From contig CM049309.1 in the NCBI GenBank assembly GCA_026874595.1, positions 24,493,033 through 24,557,032 on the forward strand: a stretch of 64,000 nt of DNA. Direction: 5' to 3'. Positions 36,547-42,954 of this stretch are shown here, piece by piece (the stretch's first letter is position 1; every line of letters begins with the position of its first letter). The position numbers were made by a program, and so were the translations under genes. Under the pieces are notes generated by a model. The model ran no database searches, was not told the origin of the DNA, and worked only from the letters and a program-made list of their open reading frames with translations. The DNA is from Sipunculus nudus (taxonomy: Eukaryota > Annelida > Sipuncula > Golfingiida > Sipunculidae).

Positions 36547-38114
36547 GACGGACGACAATGGACCATGACTATAGCTCAGATGACTTATAGTCAGCTGAGC
36601 TAATTATGTCCTGAGTCAATACAGCTGTATTATGTGTAATATGTAGGAGTTGTTTCATGTCCTCACACCAAACACCGAATATTGTGGTCTTAACCACTTT
36701 GGTCAGATCTGACCAAGCTTTAGAGGGTAAAGTCTCTGCCTTAAGGCCTGTAACACTAAACAAGAAAAGACAATTTAAGATTTGTTTGTGTTACAGGCCT
36801 GTAGCTATGTTTGCTTCAGTCTGAAAAAAATATGTACAACAAGGGCCAATGAATGGAGAAAAAAATGTGGCCCAGGCTATCCCTCCCCACTTCTGTTAAT
36901 AAAATGGTCCTAGACCCAGCTGTGGCTCTGTATTAAACAAGTACAGATCCACAGGTCACTGCCTTTGTTTATCTATAGTCCATTTCATCCCCTCATGTCC
37001 ACCTGTTTTTTGCTATGAAAATTTTTATTAGGTACATTTCAAGGGAAACAATTATAGTGTACAGGAGAGGATTACAGAACCTAATTTTCAACAATGTAAC
37101 TAAATTCCTACTTTATGCCATATTTGAGTTACAGAATTTTCTGAAAATATGAGAAATCAGTCTACATTTTACAACATATCAGACCCACTTATGGCGGTCA
37201 AGGTCATTGTTCACATGCAAAAACAGCCTGAACTGACAGCTGCTGATTGGATAATCTCATGTAAACACTCTAAAAAATATAACCAACAAAAACAAAGATG
37301 GCTACTTATGGAGGGACACACCATATCTGCCAGATCATGATAAAGAGACTAAAATGTTGTGAAACATAAACGGGGGATTTATTGTAAAATTCTAAACTGC
37401 CATATTAGGTTGTCACTTCCTTGTGTTGTCTACTTGGAAAATATTGAAAAATATAAACTTTTAAGTAAATCATCCACAAAAAACAGGTGGACAGCAGATG
37501 GTGAAATGGACTATAGCAGACGGGATTAATGCATGCATCCTCTGAGGATGGTGAGCCAGGGTGATTGTTTCAACCAGCGTTGTGCAATTTGACACATGCA
37601 CCTGGCTGAAACAATCCAGTTGTAAACCTGGTAACAATCGGTGTAGCCAGTGGTCCATTACATGGACACTCACAGCAGTGATGATGTAACACGTTCACTG
37701 CACTTCGTTGGCTGAAGCAATCGCCCGGTTCACCGATAAGATGTACTTAACGTGGGTGCATCGTCAGTATATGCATCCGTTCCGGTCCGCTAGATAAATG
37801 AAGGCAGCGACCTGTGGCTGTGTGTTTACAACAGAGCCACAACCGAGTCTAAAAATGGTCCCGCCTTAGCGACTGCCTGCCACTCCAAAGGTCGATTTTT
37901 TAATGAACTGAAGACGATGGCCCGTTTGTTTATTTCAGAAGCCTGCGTTTCATGTTGCCATGGCTAGTACCGCCCCTGAGGTGTGTATTTTTTTAATAGC
38001 TGTTTACACTTACAGGCATCCGTCACTTACAATTGCATCGGATCCATCTCCCTCTAAAGAAGTCGGGAACCGGACATCCTTGACACTGAGGGAAGAAACC
38101 CTGGACGGCTGCAT
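1864..38114 (-). CDS. ENOSF1: ENOSF1 gene, enolase superfamily member 1 (13 coding exons, C-terminus outside window)
   Basis: Mitochondrial enolase-superfamily enzyme of the mandelate-racemase group. The family's known reaction is Mg2+-dependent dehydration of L-fuconate to 2-keto-3-deoxy-L-fuconate. I joined 13 exons by homology and splice phase: 38031-38114, 29464-29563, 26013-26128, 25178-25264, 21340-21366, 18709-18749, 11847-11878, 11188-11226, 8442-8524, 6933-6967, 5670-5757, 3462-3596, 1864-2035. These give 1039 nt, about 346 codons, with no stop and every phase matching. Visible active-site elements are the KxK motif (K217/K219 in FKVKVG), metal ligand D247 (DANQRWD), E273/E274 (WIEEP), E302 (ATGE) and D325 (QID). 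The His of the CPHAGG motif lies further left. The animal protein is about 440 residues, so roughly 100 are missing here. Introns total about 35 kb and hold most of the window's tandem arrays. Family assignment is very secure; only a few exon edges could shift by a base or two. Confidence 0.95.
2184..2473. repeat. 21-bp minisatellite in ENOSF1 intron 12
   Basis: About 14 head-to-tail copies of AAGTCCAAGTCCTCACCACTC-type units with very few variants (CCTCACC/CATCACC, AGTCC/AGCCC). Because 21 is a multiple of 3, open frames run through it on both strands (SPSPHHS; DLDLSGE). Eroded fragments of the same motif recur at about 2843-2945. Confidence 0.93.
2474..3461. other. ENOSF1 intron 12 remainder
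   Basis: AT-rich. It holds only decayed TCAAGTCC-like motifs (to about 2945). Otherwise I see nothing. Confidence 0.4.
3462..3596 (-). CDS. ENOSF1: ENOSF1 coding exon 12 (metal-binding exon)
   Basis: 45 codons containing [20 protein letters not shown] and [14 protein letters not shown]. The D of DANQ and the E of WIEEP are two of the three carboxylate Mg2+ ligands of the superfamily. Acceptor TTTCAG, donor GTATGA, both phases 0. Confidence 0.95.
4230..4880. promoter_or_regulatory. promoter-like CpG-rich island inside ENOSF1 intron 11
   Basis: About 650 bp markedly richer in G, C and CpG than the AT-rich intron around it. It holds a GC box (GGGCGGAGCC, about 4730-4740) followed within 60 bp by two reversed CCAAT boxes (ATTGG at about 4765 and 4777). 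The remaining intron sequence, 3597-4229 and 4881-5669, shows nothing else. It could be an internal promoter, an enhancer or a transposed promoter-like fragment. Confidence 0.35.
5670..5757 (-). CDS. ENOSF1: ENOSF1 coding exon 11 (KxK motif)
   Basis: 88 nt: (R)[15 protein letters not shown], then [14 protein letters not shown]. It carries the second-strand KVK motif, whose lysine acts as general acid/base in this subgroup. Acceptor CCACAG, donor GTAAAC. Confidence 0.94.
6619..6662. repeat. short perfect-stem hairpin in ENOSF1 intron 10
   Basis: GCCATGTTCA ... TGAACATGGC arms continue with AATAATAAT/ATTATTA pairing, giving a stem of about 18 bp around a short T-rich loop. It sits in otherwise featureless AT-rich intron (5758-6932). 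Confidence 0.6.
6933..6967 (-). CDS. ENOSF1: ENOSF1 coding exon 10
   Basis: 35 nt reading [11 protein letters not shown] and the first two bases of Arg, matching LC.QALKDGWTR. Acceptor TTTCAG, donor GTAATA, phase 0 in and 2 out. It joins exactly to exon 11 to give IRFKVKVG. Confidence 0.88.
6968..8441. other. ENOSF1 intron 9
   Basis: AT-rich. The only structure I see is a 33-bp direct duplication (TGGACAGTAGTGCAGGGTCA, twice, about 7782-7848). No exon or RNA gene recognised. Confidence 0.45.
8442..8524 (-). CDS. ENOSF1: ENOSF1 coding exon 9
   Basis: 83 nt: (E)[19 protein letters not shown], then YSDSKIKR, matching the [15 protein letters not shown] segment that opens the catalytic barrel domain. 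Acceptor TTTTACAG at 8525-8526, donor GTATGT. The 49-bp minisatellite begins immediately upstream, within the acceptor's pyrimidine tract. Confidence 0.93.
8527..11065. repeat. 49-bp minisatellite abutting ENOSF1 exon 9 acceptor
   Basis: About 51 head-to-tail copies. Plus-strand unit phrases: AACAGGGACAACAGAACATG, then GTCATGTAATACAGCATGG and ACCTCAATAG. Variants (TAATAC/TTATAC, AGCATGG/AACATGG, ATGGTC/AAGGTC) are interspersed. The unit nearest the exon, 8531-8580, is the most diverged and runs into the exon 9 acceptor tract. Confidence 0.95.
11188..11226 (-). CDS. ENOSF1: ENOSF1 coding exon 8
   Basis: 39 nt reading (E)[12 protein letters not shown], the basic linker equivalent to ILQKGQIGKKERE. 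Acceptor TTTAG, donor GTAATG, enters and exits phase 1. A short exon of purine-rich codons, supported by phase and position between two certain exons. Confidence 0.85.
11227..11846. other. ENOSF1 intron 7, no feature seen
   Basis: About 620 bp of low-repeat DNA. I see no exon, RNA gene or tandem structure. Confidence 0.45.
11847..11878 (-). CDS. ENOSF1: ENOSF1 coding exon 7
   Basis: 32 nt reading (M)[10 protein letters not shown], matching ITDVLTEEDALE. Acceptor TTCCAG, donor GTAAGT, enters phase 2 and exits phase 1. The 42-bp minisatellite lies in the intron just upstream. Confidence 0.87.
12322..18018. repeat. 5.7-kb minisatellite, 42-bp unit, in ENOSF1 intron 6
   Basis: About 135 copies of a 42-bp unit opening GTTACAGGTCTCACTGA. 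Three unit classes alternate: GAATGCTGCCCAATGTCACA, GAATGCTACCCCATGTCTCA and GACTGATGCCCAATGTCACA, with further tails CTCAGGT, CCCAGGG and CTCACGT. Local higher-order blocks of 4 units (168 bp) are visible around 14.2-14.9 kb. A 42-bp unit preserves reading frame, so open frames of up to about 400 codons occur in several frames and on both strands; they are not genes. It is the largest single structure in the window. Confidence 0.97.
18019..18708. other. ENOSF1 intron 6, right flank
   Basis: AT-rich. It shows a small local duplication, TTAGGCTGTAGTGTCCAATC, at about 18334 and 18362. Nothing else recognised. Confidence 0.4.
18709..18749 (-). CDS. ENOSF1: ENOSF1 coding exon 6
   Basis: 41 nt reading [14 protein letters not shown], matching DPRMLVSCIDFRYI. 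Acceptor ATCAG, donor GTGAGT. It exits in phase 2; the ATG codon of the last Met is split AT|G across the 6.8-kb intron 6. Confidence 0.87.
19162..19251. repeat. (CA)n-rich microsatellite
   Basis: Interrupted ACACACAC tract within ENOSF1 intron 5. Confidence 0.85.
19702..20125. repeat. 41-bp minisatellite in ENOSF1 intron 5
   Basis: About 10 copies of CACATTACTATACCTACAGC followed by CTGACCCCCACATAACACTGT, with single-base variants. Ends abruptly before a T-rich stretch. Confidence 0.93.
20160..20305 (+). mobile_element. 3' end fragment of dispersed hairpin-tailed repeat
   Basis: AAACGTGCCACATCTACAGA, a GGACAGACGGACGGA tract, then CTCAGATGACTTTTATTCAG and CTGAGCAAAAAA. The same ending occurs at 24840-24945 and 36440-36603. 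Confidence 0.6.
20306..21339. other. ENOSF1 intron 5, left part of transcript order
   Basis: AT-rich, apparently unique DNA. No exon, RNA or repeat recognised. Confidence 0.4.
21340..21366 (-). CDS. ENOSF1: ENOSF1 coding exon 5 (27-nt microexon)
   Basis: Nine codons, PLWKLLADM, filling the family position PVWKLLVDM exactly. Acceptor TTTCAG, donor GTAAGT, both phases 0. It is supported only by homology, splice sites and phase, because it is too short to be seen as an open frame. Confidence 0.85.
21367..22660. other. ENOSF1 intron 4, non-array part
   Basis: AT-rich. Contains one fragment starting GGGACCCATGGGTC at about 21800, the 5' terminus of a dispersed element seen again at 33429, 48608 and 63611. 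Otherwise nothing recognised. Confidence 0.4.
22662..24490 (+). repeat. 306-bp tandem array inside a dispersed element
   Basis: Six copies of a 305-310-bp unit, each opening AATACAACAAGAGCCTAAAA (about 22665, 22973, 23278, 23587, 23896, 24205). Inner copies are nearly identical; outer copies are more diverged. The same segment occurs once at about 35818-36130. Confidence 0.93.
24491..24945 (+). mobile_element. 3' part of the dispersed element carrying the 306-bp array
   Basis: Continues from the array exactly as the related copy at 36105-36603 does and ends in a GGACGGAC tract. A terminal hairpin follows: TAGCTCAG...GTGAGCTA with inner TGACT/AGTCA arms (24909-24939), then an A-run. Confidence 0.65.
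25178..25264 (-). CDS. ENOSF1: ENOSF1 coding exon 4
   Basis: 29 codons: [20 protein letters not shown], then DLWARIEGK, matching [23 protein letters not shown], one of the best conserved stretches of the family. Acceptor TTTTTAG, donor GTAATA, both phases 0. Confidence 0.93.
25497..25960 (+). mobile_element. 5'-truncated, old copy of the AACTAGAATA element
   Basis: Matches the element core (GGATGTCTG, GTGGTGCCACCTGTCAT, GGAAAGGTCAGAGGTCAA) and ends in a decayed version of the 3' hairpin (GGTATC...GCAGATAC). It lies in ENOSF1 intron 3, ending about 50 bp from the exon 3 donor. Confidence 0.55.
26013..26128 (-). CDS. ENOSF1: ENOSF1 coding exon 3
   Basis: Encodes [20 protein letters not shown], then [19 protein letters not shown], equivalent to the family's V.AV.ALAHHVL...D..GDFRGFYR.L...QLRW segment. 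Acceptor GTTGCAG at 26129-26130, donor GTAAGT. The first 30 or so bases of this exon and its acceptor are the end unit of the 44-bp minisatellite upstream (see findings). Confidence 0.92.
26100..28740 (-). repeat. 44-bp minisatellite derived from the ENOSF1 exon 3 acceptor
   Basis: About 60 copies. In transcript sense each unit reads roughly TTGATTATGTTGCAG, then TGTGCTTAGCTGTGCAGTC and ATATTCCCCA. The last unit is the genuine exon 3 boundary: GTTGCAG|TTTGCTTAGCTG, continuing TTCAGTCTTATGTCCCA. Variants include GCAAACTG/GCACACTG and AATACAATC/AACACAATC. A 571-bp higher-order duplication lies within it (about 26.88-28.04 kb). Confidence 0.95.
28741..29463. other. ENOSF1 intron 2, upstream part
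   Basis: AT-rich DNA between the exon 2 donor and the 44-bp array. Nothing recognised. Confidence 0.4.
29464..29563 (-). CDS. ENOSF1: ENOSF1 coding exon 2
   Basis: Encodes [20 protein letters not shown], then [13 protein letters not shown], matching the DPDYS...TFT.GRG.E segment of the enolase N-terminal capping domain. Acceptor TTTTACAG, donor GTATGA, entry phase 0 and exit phase 1. Intron 1 on the upstream side is 8.5 kb and holds element copy B. Confidence 0.92.
29973..32317 (+). mobile_element. hairpin-ended non-autonomous element, copy B
   Basis: Full-length and the longest copy. It starts AACTAGAATACGGGTAGTCG and ends GGCGGATACAA, with a 3' hairpin GTATCCGCAAAAC...GTTTTGGCGGATAC (32286-32315). 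Alternating half-units, one holding AGGTGGCGCCACCTGTCAT and one holding GCAGGTGGCGCCACCATT, repeat through the core. A 521-bp block is exactly or nearly exactly duplicated (30287 and 30808). Near the end lies a (GGC)n stretch. It sits in ENOSF1 intron 1. Confidence 0.65.
32318..34560. other. ENOSF1 intron 1, middle
   Basis: AT-rich. Holds a short (TA)n tract (about 32331-32350) and a GGGACCCATGGGTC-type element end at about 33429. I see no exon; open frames here are AT-rich chance frames. Confidence 0.4.
34566..34945 (+). repeat. dispersed repeat, paralogue of 54437-54990
   Basis: Shared phrases in the same order: AATGCCACAACATGGC/AATGCTACAAGATGGC, TTGGAGTTTTC, AATAATATCATTATG-like text, CTTTGTGGACACA and TTTTAATCATTGTAACCC. 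The other copy carries an extra small TIR element. Confidence 0.6.
35200..36603 (+). mobile_element. dispersed hairpin-tailed element with single 306-bp segment
   Basis: Related end to end to 22.66-24.95 kb, but with the 306-bp segment once (35818-36130) plus a more decayed copy at 35220-35420. Ends with a (GGACAGAC)n-like tract (36470-36556) and the terminal hairpin TAGCTCAG...CTGAGCTA (36572-36602). Confidence 0.65.
36604..37640. other. ENOSF1 intron 1, exon 1-proximal part
   Basis: AT-rich, mostly unique-looking DNA that passes into the more CpG-rich region around exon 1. No feature recognised. Confidence 0.4.
38031..38114 (-). CDS. ENOSF1: ENOSF1 coding exon 1 (start codon)
   Basis: 28 codons beginning [16 protein letters not shown] and ending GSDAI before GTAAGT. 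DVRFPTS followed by GSDA is the conserved N-terminus of ENOSF1. The ATG at 38112-38114 has A at -3 and G at -1. An in-frame TAG lies seven codons upstream, so this is the first possible Met. The exon sits in a CpG-richer stretch than its surroundings, as expected for a first exon. No obvious mitochondrial presequence precedes the conserved part. Confidence 0.88.
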
Positions 38115-38270
38115 CTTCTGCTTTTGCGAATGCTACTCGCGGGGAGGAGGAGGGCTGGCTTCTGTGCACTGCTTATACCATTCATGTGGCAGACTTTGGA
38201 TCCTTTTGTCATACGCATGCGTCACGTCAACGCACTCGATAATGTGATAACTGTGGCGCAGTTTCCAACA
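38115..38270 (-). promoter_or_regulatory. candidate ENOSF1 promoter / 5' UTR
   Basis: The 150 bases before the ENOSF1 start codon are richer in CpG than flanking DNA. About 100 bp upstream lies CGCATGCG (38214-38221, a perfect palindrome resembling an NRF1 site), immediately followed by TCACGTCA (38222-38229, CRE-like). No TATA box is seen. Position and motif pair fit a CpG-type promoter; function is inferred. Confidence 0.4.
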
Positions 38271-38598
38271 TTTGTTCATGTAACGTTACTACAAAGCAAA
38301 GGCATACTCGGACACATAATCGTTGATGGAATCCCAACTCAGTACAATAACTGGAAGGCATTATATTTGGTCCTAGTACTTTGTAAAACTTGTAAGGTGC
38401 TTGTTTTTCAAATAGCAAGTTAAAACTTCTATAAATTTTATAACATTCCTTGGTCTTTGTCAAATGTATGTTTTTTTGGCTGCTCATCACGGCTGTTTGA
38501 GTGTTGGTGTGACCAAGAGTGCCTTGGGCCTTTTACAAGCAGGCGTCACACAAAGTTTGCCTACTGGTTCATTTTTAATGTCCTGTTCTTGTTAACTG

Positions 38599-38603
<5 letters not shown>

Positions 38604-38672
<69 letters not shown>
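38604..38672. repeat. (TA)n microsatellite
   Basis: Nearly pure TATATA over about 65 bp, in intergenic DNA upstream of ENOSF1. Confidence 0.95.
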
Positions 38673-38676
<4 letters not shown>

Positions 38677-39124
38677 ATTATTATTAAATGTTTCATTTAT
38701 GTAGTGCTGATTAAACAAAACTTATCCAAAGTGCTTTATAAACTAGGGACATATTTTGCCTGAATCATTTCTAGACCATTTTACTAAAACATGATAAAGA
38801 AAAAAAAAGCTTTAAGATTGTTTTTAAAAGAAGCTGATGATGGTGAAAATTACTGAATGTAGAGTTTGTTCCGACGTCTCGACACAGCATAGAAGGCTTG
38901 TCAAAATCACATCTAAGTTTTCCTGAGAACCCACTGACAGTATTTTCATTCCTTTTGTACAGTATATGAGCTTTAAGGCAAGGGTTTGGATGTACAGACC
39001 TACTGTTGCAGAAATGTAATCCCTTTGACTTATTAAAATCAGCTCTTGATCTATAATATAGTTATTTAACAAACAGGAAGGAATGGAATAAGATTAAACC
39101 AACACATAAGTAGCATATTCCAGG

Positions 39125-40030
39125 CATCTTCAAAGGGGTACCTCAAGGATCCATACTCGGGCCAATAATATTTAATATTCCTATAAATGATTTGTTGTTC
39201 TTTTTTTTTCTAAAAAAAAAAAATGCTCTTTGTATAATTATGTCCATGATAACAATTTATGTGATGTCTTTACAAAATGTTATTTTATCTTTAGGGGATG
39301 ATAGTAATTCTTGGATTCAAAGTTTTTTTGGCAAATATTTTGCAGGCAAAGCCTAAGAAAGTCAAGGTATTTTCTGTTTGAATGAAAACTCATGACAAGG
39401 ATTTAATATTCAGTTTAAATGGTTTAACTATATGTGAGATGAAGTTGAGTTGATAGGAGTAATCATTGATTCTAAAATAAATGATATCAAACATATTTCA
39501 AACGTTTAAGAAGGCTGCAAGACAATTAAATGTTTTGAAAAGAATTGGCAGACATTTAAGCATACTCGGAAAACTTATTATTTATAATTCTTTTATTATG
39601 TTAACCTTCAGTCATTGTCCTTTGATATGGAATTTTTGTGGAGAACAAAACAAATAAAATTGAGAAAAATTAAAAAATGTGCACTTCTTTTATTTATGAT
39701 GATTATCAAAGTTCTAATGAATAATCCCTCGAACAATCCAAACTGCCATCTTTCAGAACGCGAAGATTGCGCACAATTGCCTTGGAGACCTTCAAGATTA
39801 TTAATAAAAAGTCTTTATACAAGATCGGGATGAAATTAAACACAAAACATAATTTCACGTTTGCAAATACTGCTAACATACCTAGACCAAGAAATACATT
39901 CTGTACTACAATGATGCAGATATATGACAGCTCAGGTATGGAACTCACTTCCTAATGAGGCAAGAACTATAACATCTTTTAACCAGTTTAAAAACTGGGG
40001 GCTAAAGTGTAAATGTGGCGCATGCCGAAT
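39125..40030 (+). pseudogene. degraded non-LTR retrotransposon, reverse transcriptase C-terminal half
   Basis: At 39135 the frame reads GVPQGSILGPIIFN, the classic reverse-transcriptase motif, followed by I.INDLL. Further down, other frames give LPSFRTRRLRTIALETFKII (about 39742-39805) and VWNSLPNEARTITSFNQFKN then CKCGACR (about 39930-40025). These are the thumb/C-terminal blocks of Jockey/CR1-like elements common in marine invertebrates. Stops and at least three frame changes break it, the catalytic YADD-type block is not recognisable and the 5' half is absent. A dead, 5'-truncated copy. Confidence 0.85.
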
Positions 40031-40440
40031 TCCGACTGATCCGCCACAGAGACGAAATTTGTTTCCTTTTAGCTTAGCTCTGTTGCAGCATATTCATATG
40101 TATACATATTATCTTTATGGGGAATTATTTTCCTTTGTAAGACCCTTTGCTCTGTGTGTAAGTCCTATTCCTCTGGCCCTTTGTATTGCTACATATGGGC
40201 CCTTGTTTAGCTTATATATAGCCAAACTGTACACTATTTATCATTTTTTACTATTTTTAATAGTAATAATTTTATTATCTTGAATTTCGAAAGACTAATG
40301 TATACGCTTTTATTGATGCTTAAAACTCATATTAAAATTGTGCTTTTTTATAATGTGCTTCATTATATTTTACTGTTTTTAGTGTGTATGATACATAACT
40401 TTTCTTTGTAATCTTTGATTTCGGCAAGCTTGTTGGTCAG
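40031..40440. other. AT-rich tail after the retrotransposon relic
   Basis: Very T-rich; may be its 3' UTR. No end repeat or target duplication could be identified. Confidence 0.3.
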
Positions 40441-40444
40441 TTCT

Positions 40445-42080
40445 ATATCTTTGTTTGTCCGTCTGTCTGTCTATCTGTTTGTTTGTCCCTACACTTCAGG
40501 ACACAATTTTACAACAATCGCTTTCAAACATACACAGTTGATTGAGAATAAAAAATCCTAGAAGCCTATTTTTTTGTTAATATATGTCAGAGCTCAAGGT
40601 CATCAAAAAACACAAAATCGTTTATAATTCATAACTTCATCTAGTATCATCATAGCCGCAAATCAAACTATAGCGCTTTTTGTTCATCATTCCGTGACTT
40701 TTCTGAGGTGTAGCTGCCTCAAATCTGCTGTAACCATGGTTACGAAATTTGAGGGAAATGTCATGATATTCGAAAATGAAAGGTCTGATTTTTCTAACTT
40801 TGTCAGTTTTAAGGCTAAAGAGGTCTAGTTACTTGCATCAGGTAGTATATACTTAGTAATATATGTCGAACAATATCACGTAAAACGAGATTTTGCTATA
40901 TCACTCAGTGATACCCTAGACGCCACAAGTTTGCAGGAATCCCTTTGAAACTAATTTATCTAATGTTCTACACAAATATCTCGAGATTCTGTTTTTCATT
41001 TTTGGATTTTGACCGCTAGGGGACGCTGCAATAAAAACACTACAACATATCATTTTTTGGTCAAATCTAAAAAAATATAAATCTTAGCTACATAAACTAT
41101 AGCTCATTTTGTTTCTCTATACCTTCTCCATAATATGGTCTAGTCAATTGTCATCTCAGGTGTGTCAGTATGTCCGTCAGTTGATGCTAAATTCGCCTCT
41201 CTGCTTGTTCCTTCATATCATTCCACAGGCCAGATTTTTTAGCAATAACTCTAAATGTTATACTGTTGATAGAATGTCTAAAGTTTTAGATGTCGATGCA
41301 TTTTAGTGTAAATAATTCAAGGTCATCAAAAACAAAAAAATTGGGTTTTTTTCTTCATATGTAGCTGCCTCAATCTGCTGTTATCATGGTTACGCATTTT
41401 TTGGGAGAAATTCATGATATTTTGTTACTTTAAAAGCGGTCTAGAGTGGTCTAGCTTTTTACATCAGGCAGATTTGGATCAGTTTTACTAGACCTTATAC
41501 CAAATTTACGAAATCGGGTACCGTTTCTCGTCAGATTACGATATTTCATTGTTTTTGCTCTATAGGCCCCAATTCTCGAGCAATTGCTCCGAAAGTTATA
41601 CAGTTGATAGAAAACAAAACTCCTACAAGCCTTTTGTTTTTATTTGAGGTAGGTCGAAGGTCAAGGTAAAGATCACCGAAAAACAAATATTATTTTGCTC
41701 ATAACTTTGATAAATTTTGTCAACTTTGGTCCTATCTTCACAAACTATGGATCATTTTCTTCCTCTTTGTCTTCTTTGTGAAATGACAGGTCTCACACTG
41801 TCAGTTTGTCAGTATGTCTGTATGTTCATCAGGTGTCCTCCAGTTCGCCTGCTTGATAGTTCTTTGATCTCACAGATACGATTCTACAAGTCACAATTTT
41901 ACAGGAACAACTTTGTAATTTACACATTTGGTGCATGTCAATGATTTTTTAAGAGAAAGATTATTTTTTGTTATAATAAGCCAAAGGTCACGGACATTTA
42001 AACTTCAAACAGTTTTTATTCACATCTTTGTCAGAAACCACAAATTACAGCCACAGATAAACTGGACCTCATTTTTTCGA
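40445..42080. repeat. diverged direct copies of an approx. 650-bp repeat
   Basis: Recurring phrases include a GTCCGTCTGTCTGTC/GTCAGTATGTCTGT tract (about 40458, 41166, 41806), AACTATAGCTCATTTT versus AACTATGGATCATTTT (41096, 41745), ACAGTTGAT...GA (40538, 41598) and GTAGCTGCCTCAAATCTGCTG (40707, 41361). Spacing of about 650 bp suggests old tandem copies. No coding. Confidence 0.45.
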
Positions 42081-42940
42081 TTAACTGCCCTAAGTGACCT
42101 TTGAATTACGGTTTCTCTGAATTCCGGCAAGCGCTCGATCTCTGGTCGTCTTTTTTTTTTTAGCCCGGCTAAAGGAAGTTGTCCGAGCGATATATAACTC
42201 TGGGCCTTTGTCCGTCACCTCAGCTTCTGTCCATACTGTAGCCCAGGCGTTAAAAGGGCAACGGTCATAACGTTTGGTCATATAAACTTTTGACATAAAA
42301 GAAGGTCCTGATGAAATCTCCACCACGATGACCCATTTTTAATAAAACAATAAATAAAACATGATGTTGAGCACTCTGAAAGTTAAATTATTGTTTGTGT
42401 TCAAGACTGTTGAAGAAACACTTTGTATTGGATCGTGACACTTAAATAACCTGCCTCACCTAGCATCATTTAAAGTTTGAACAAAACAAACAATATTCTT
42501 CAGATTTTGGGGAGTTGATTGCAATATTTAGCATGATCGGAGAACAAAACAAACATAGTGTGGGTCTAATGTCTGTTTCCAAATGTCTCCGGTACGACTG
42601 CAACTATCAGCGCCATATTTACAGTGATAATGACTATGCGCCACATTTGTTGCTCTGCATGTTTTCTGCAAGCCAATGTCATATTCCACATTTCTCGCAG
42701 GAAAAAAACCCAGAAAATAAATAAGATTTCAGCTTTCATATCACGGTTGACAGTCCAAAAGTAAACAAGACCTACAGGCCTAATGCGAACCTGTGCAATG
42801 GTTAATACACCAGGTATACTGCTTCAACTTGACAATTACTTTTCAAGAACATTTGTAACATGTTTATGAAGAATAGTACTACATATTTTGTACGAGAACC
42901 AATTACAAAAACTTCACTCCTGAAATACTGGCATGGGTGC
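42081..42940. other. intergenic, nothing recognised
   Basis: Mixed-composition DNA with short chance frames only. Confidence 0.35.
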
Positions 42941-42954
42941 ACACTACACAAAAA

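Noticed and set aside
37960-38423. Plus-strand open frames overlapping ENOSF1 exon 1
   Set aside because: They are antisense shadows of the exon and of CpG-rich DNA; the minus-strand reading matches ENOSF1 precisely.
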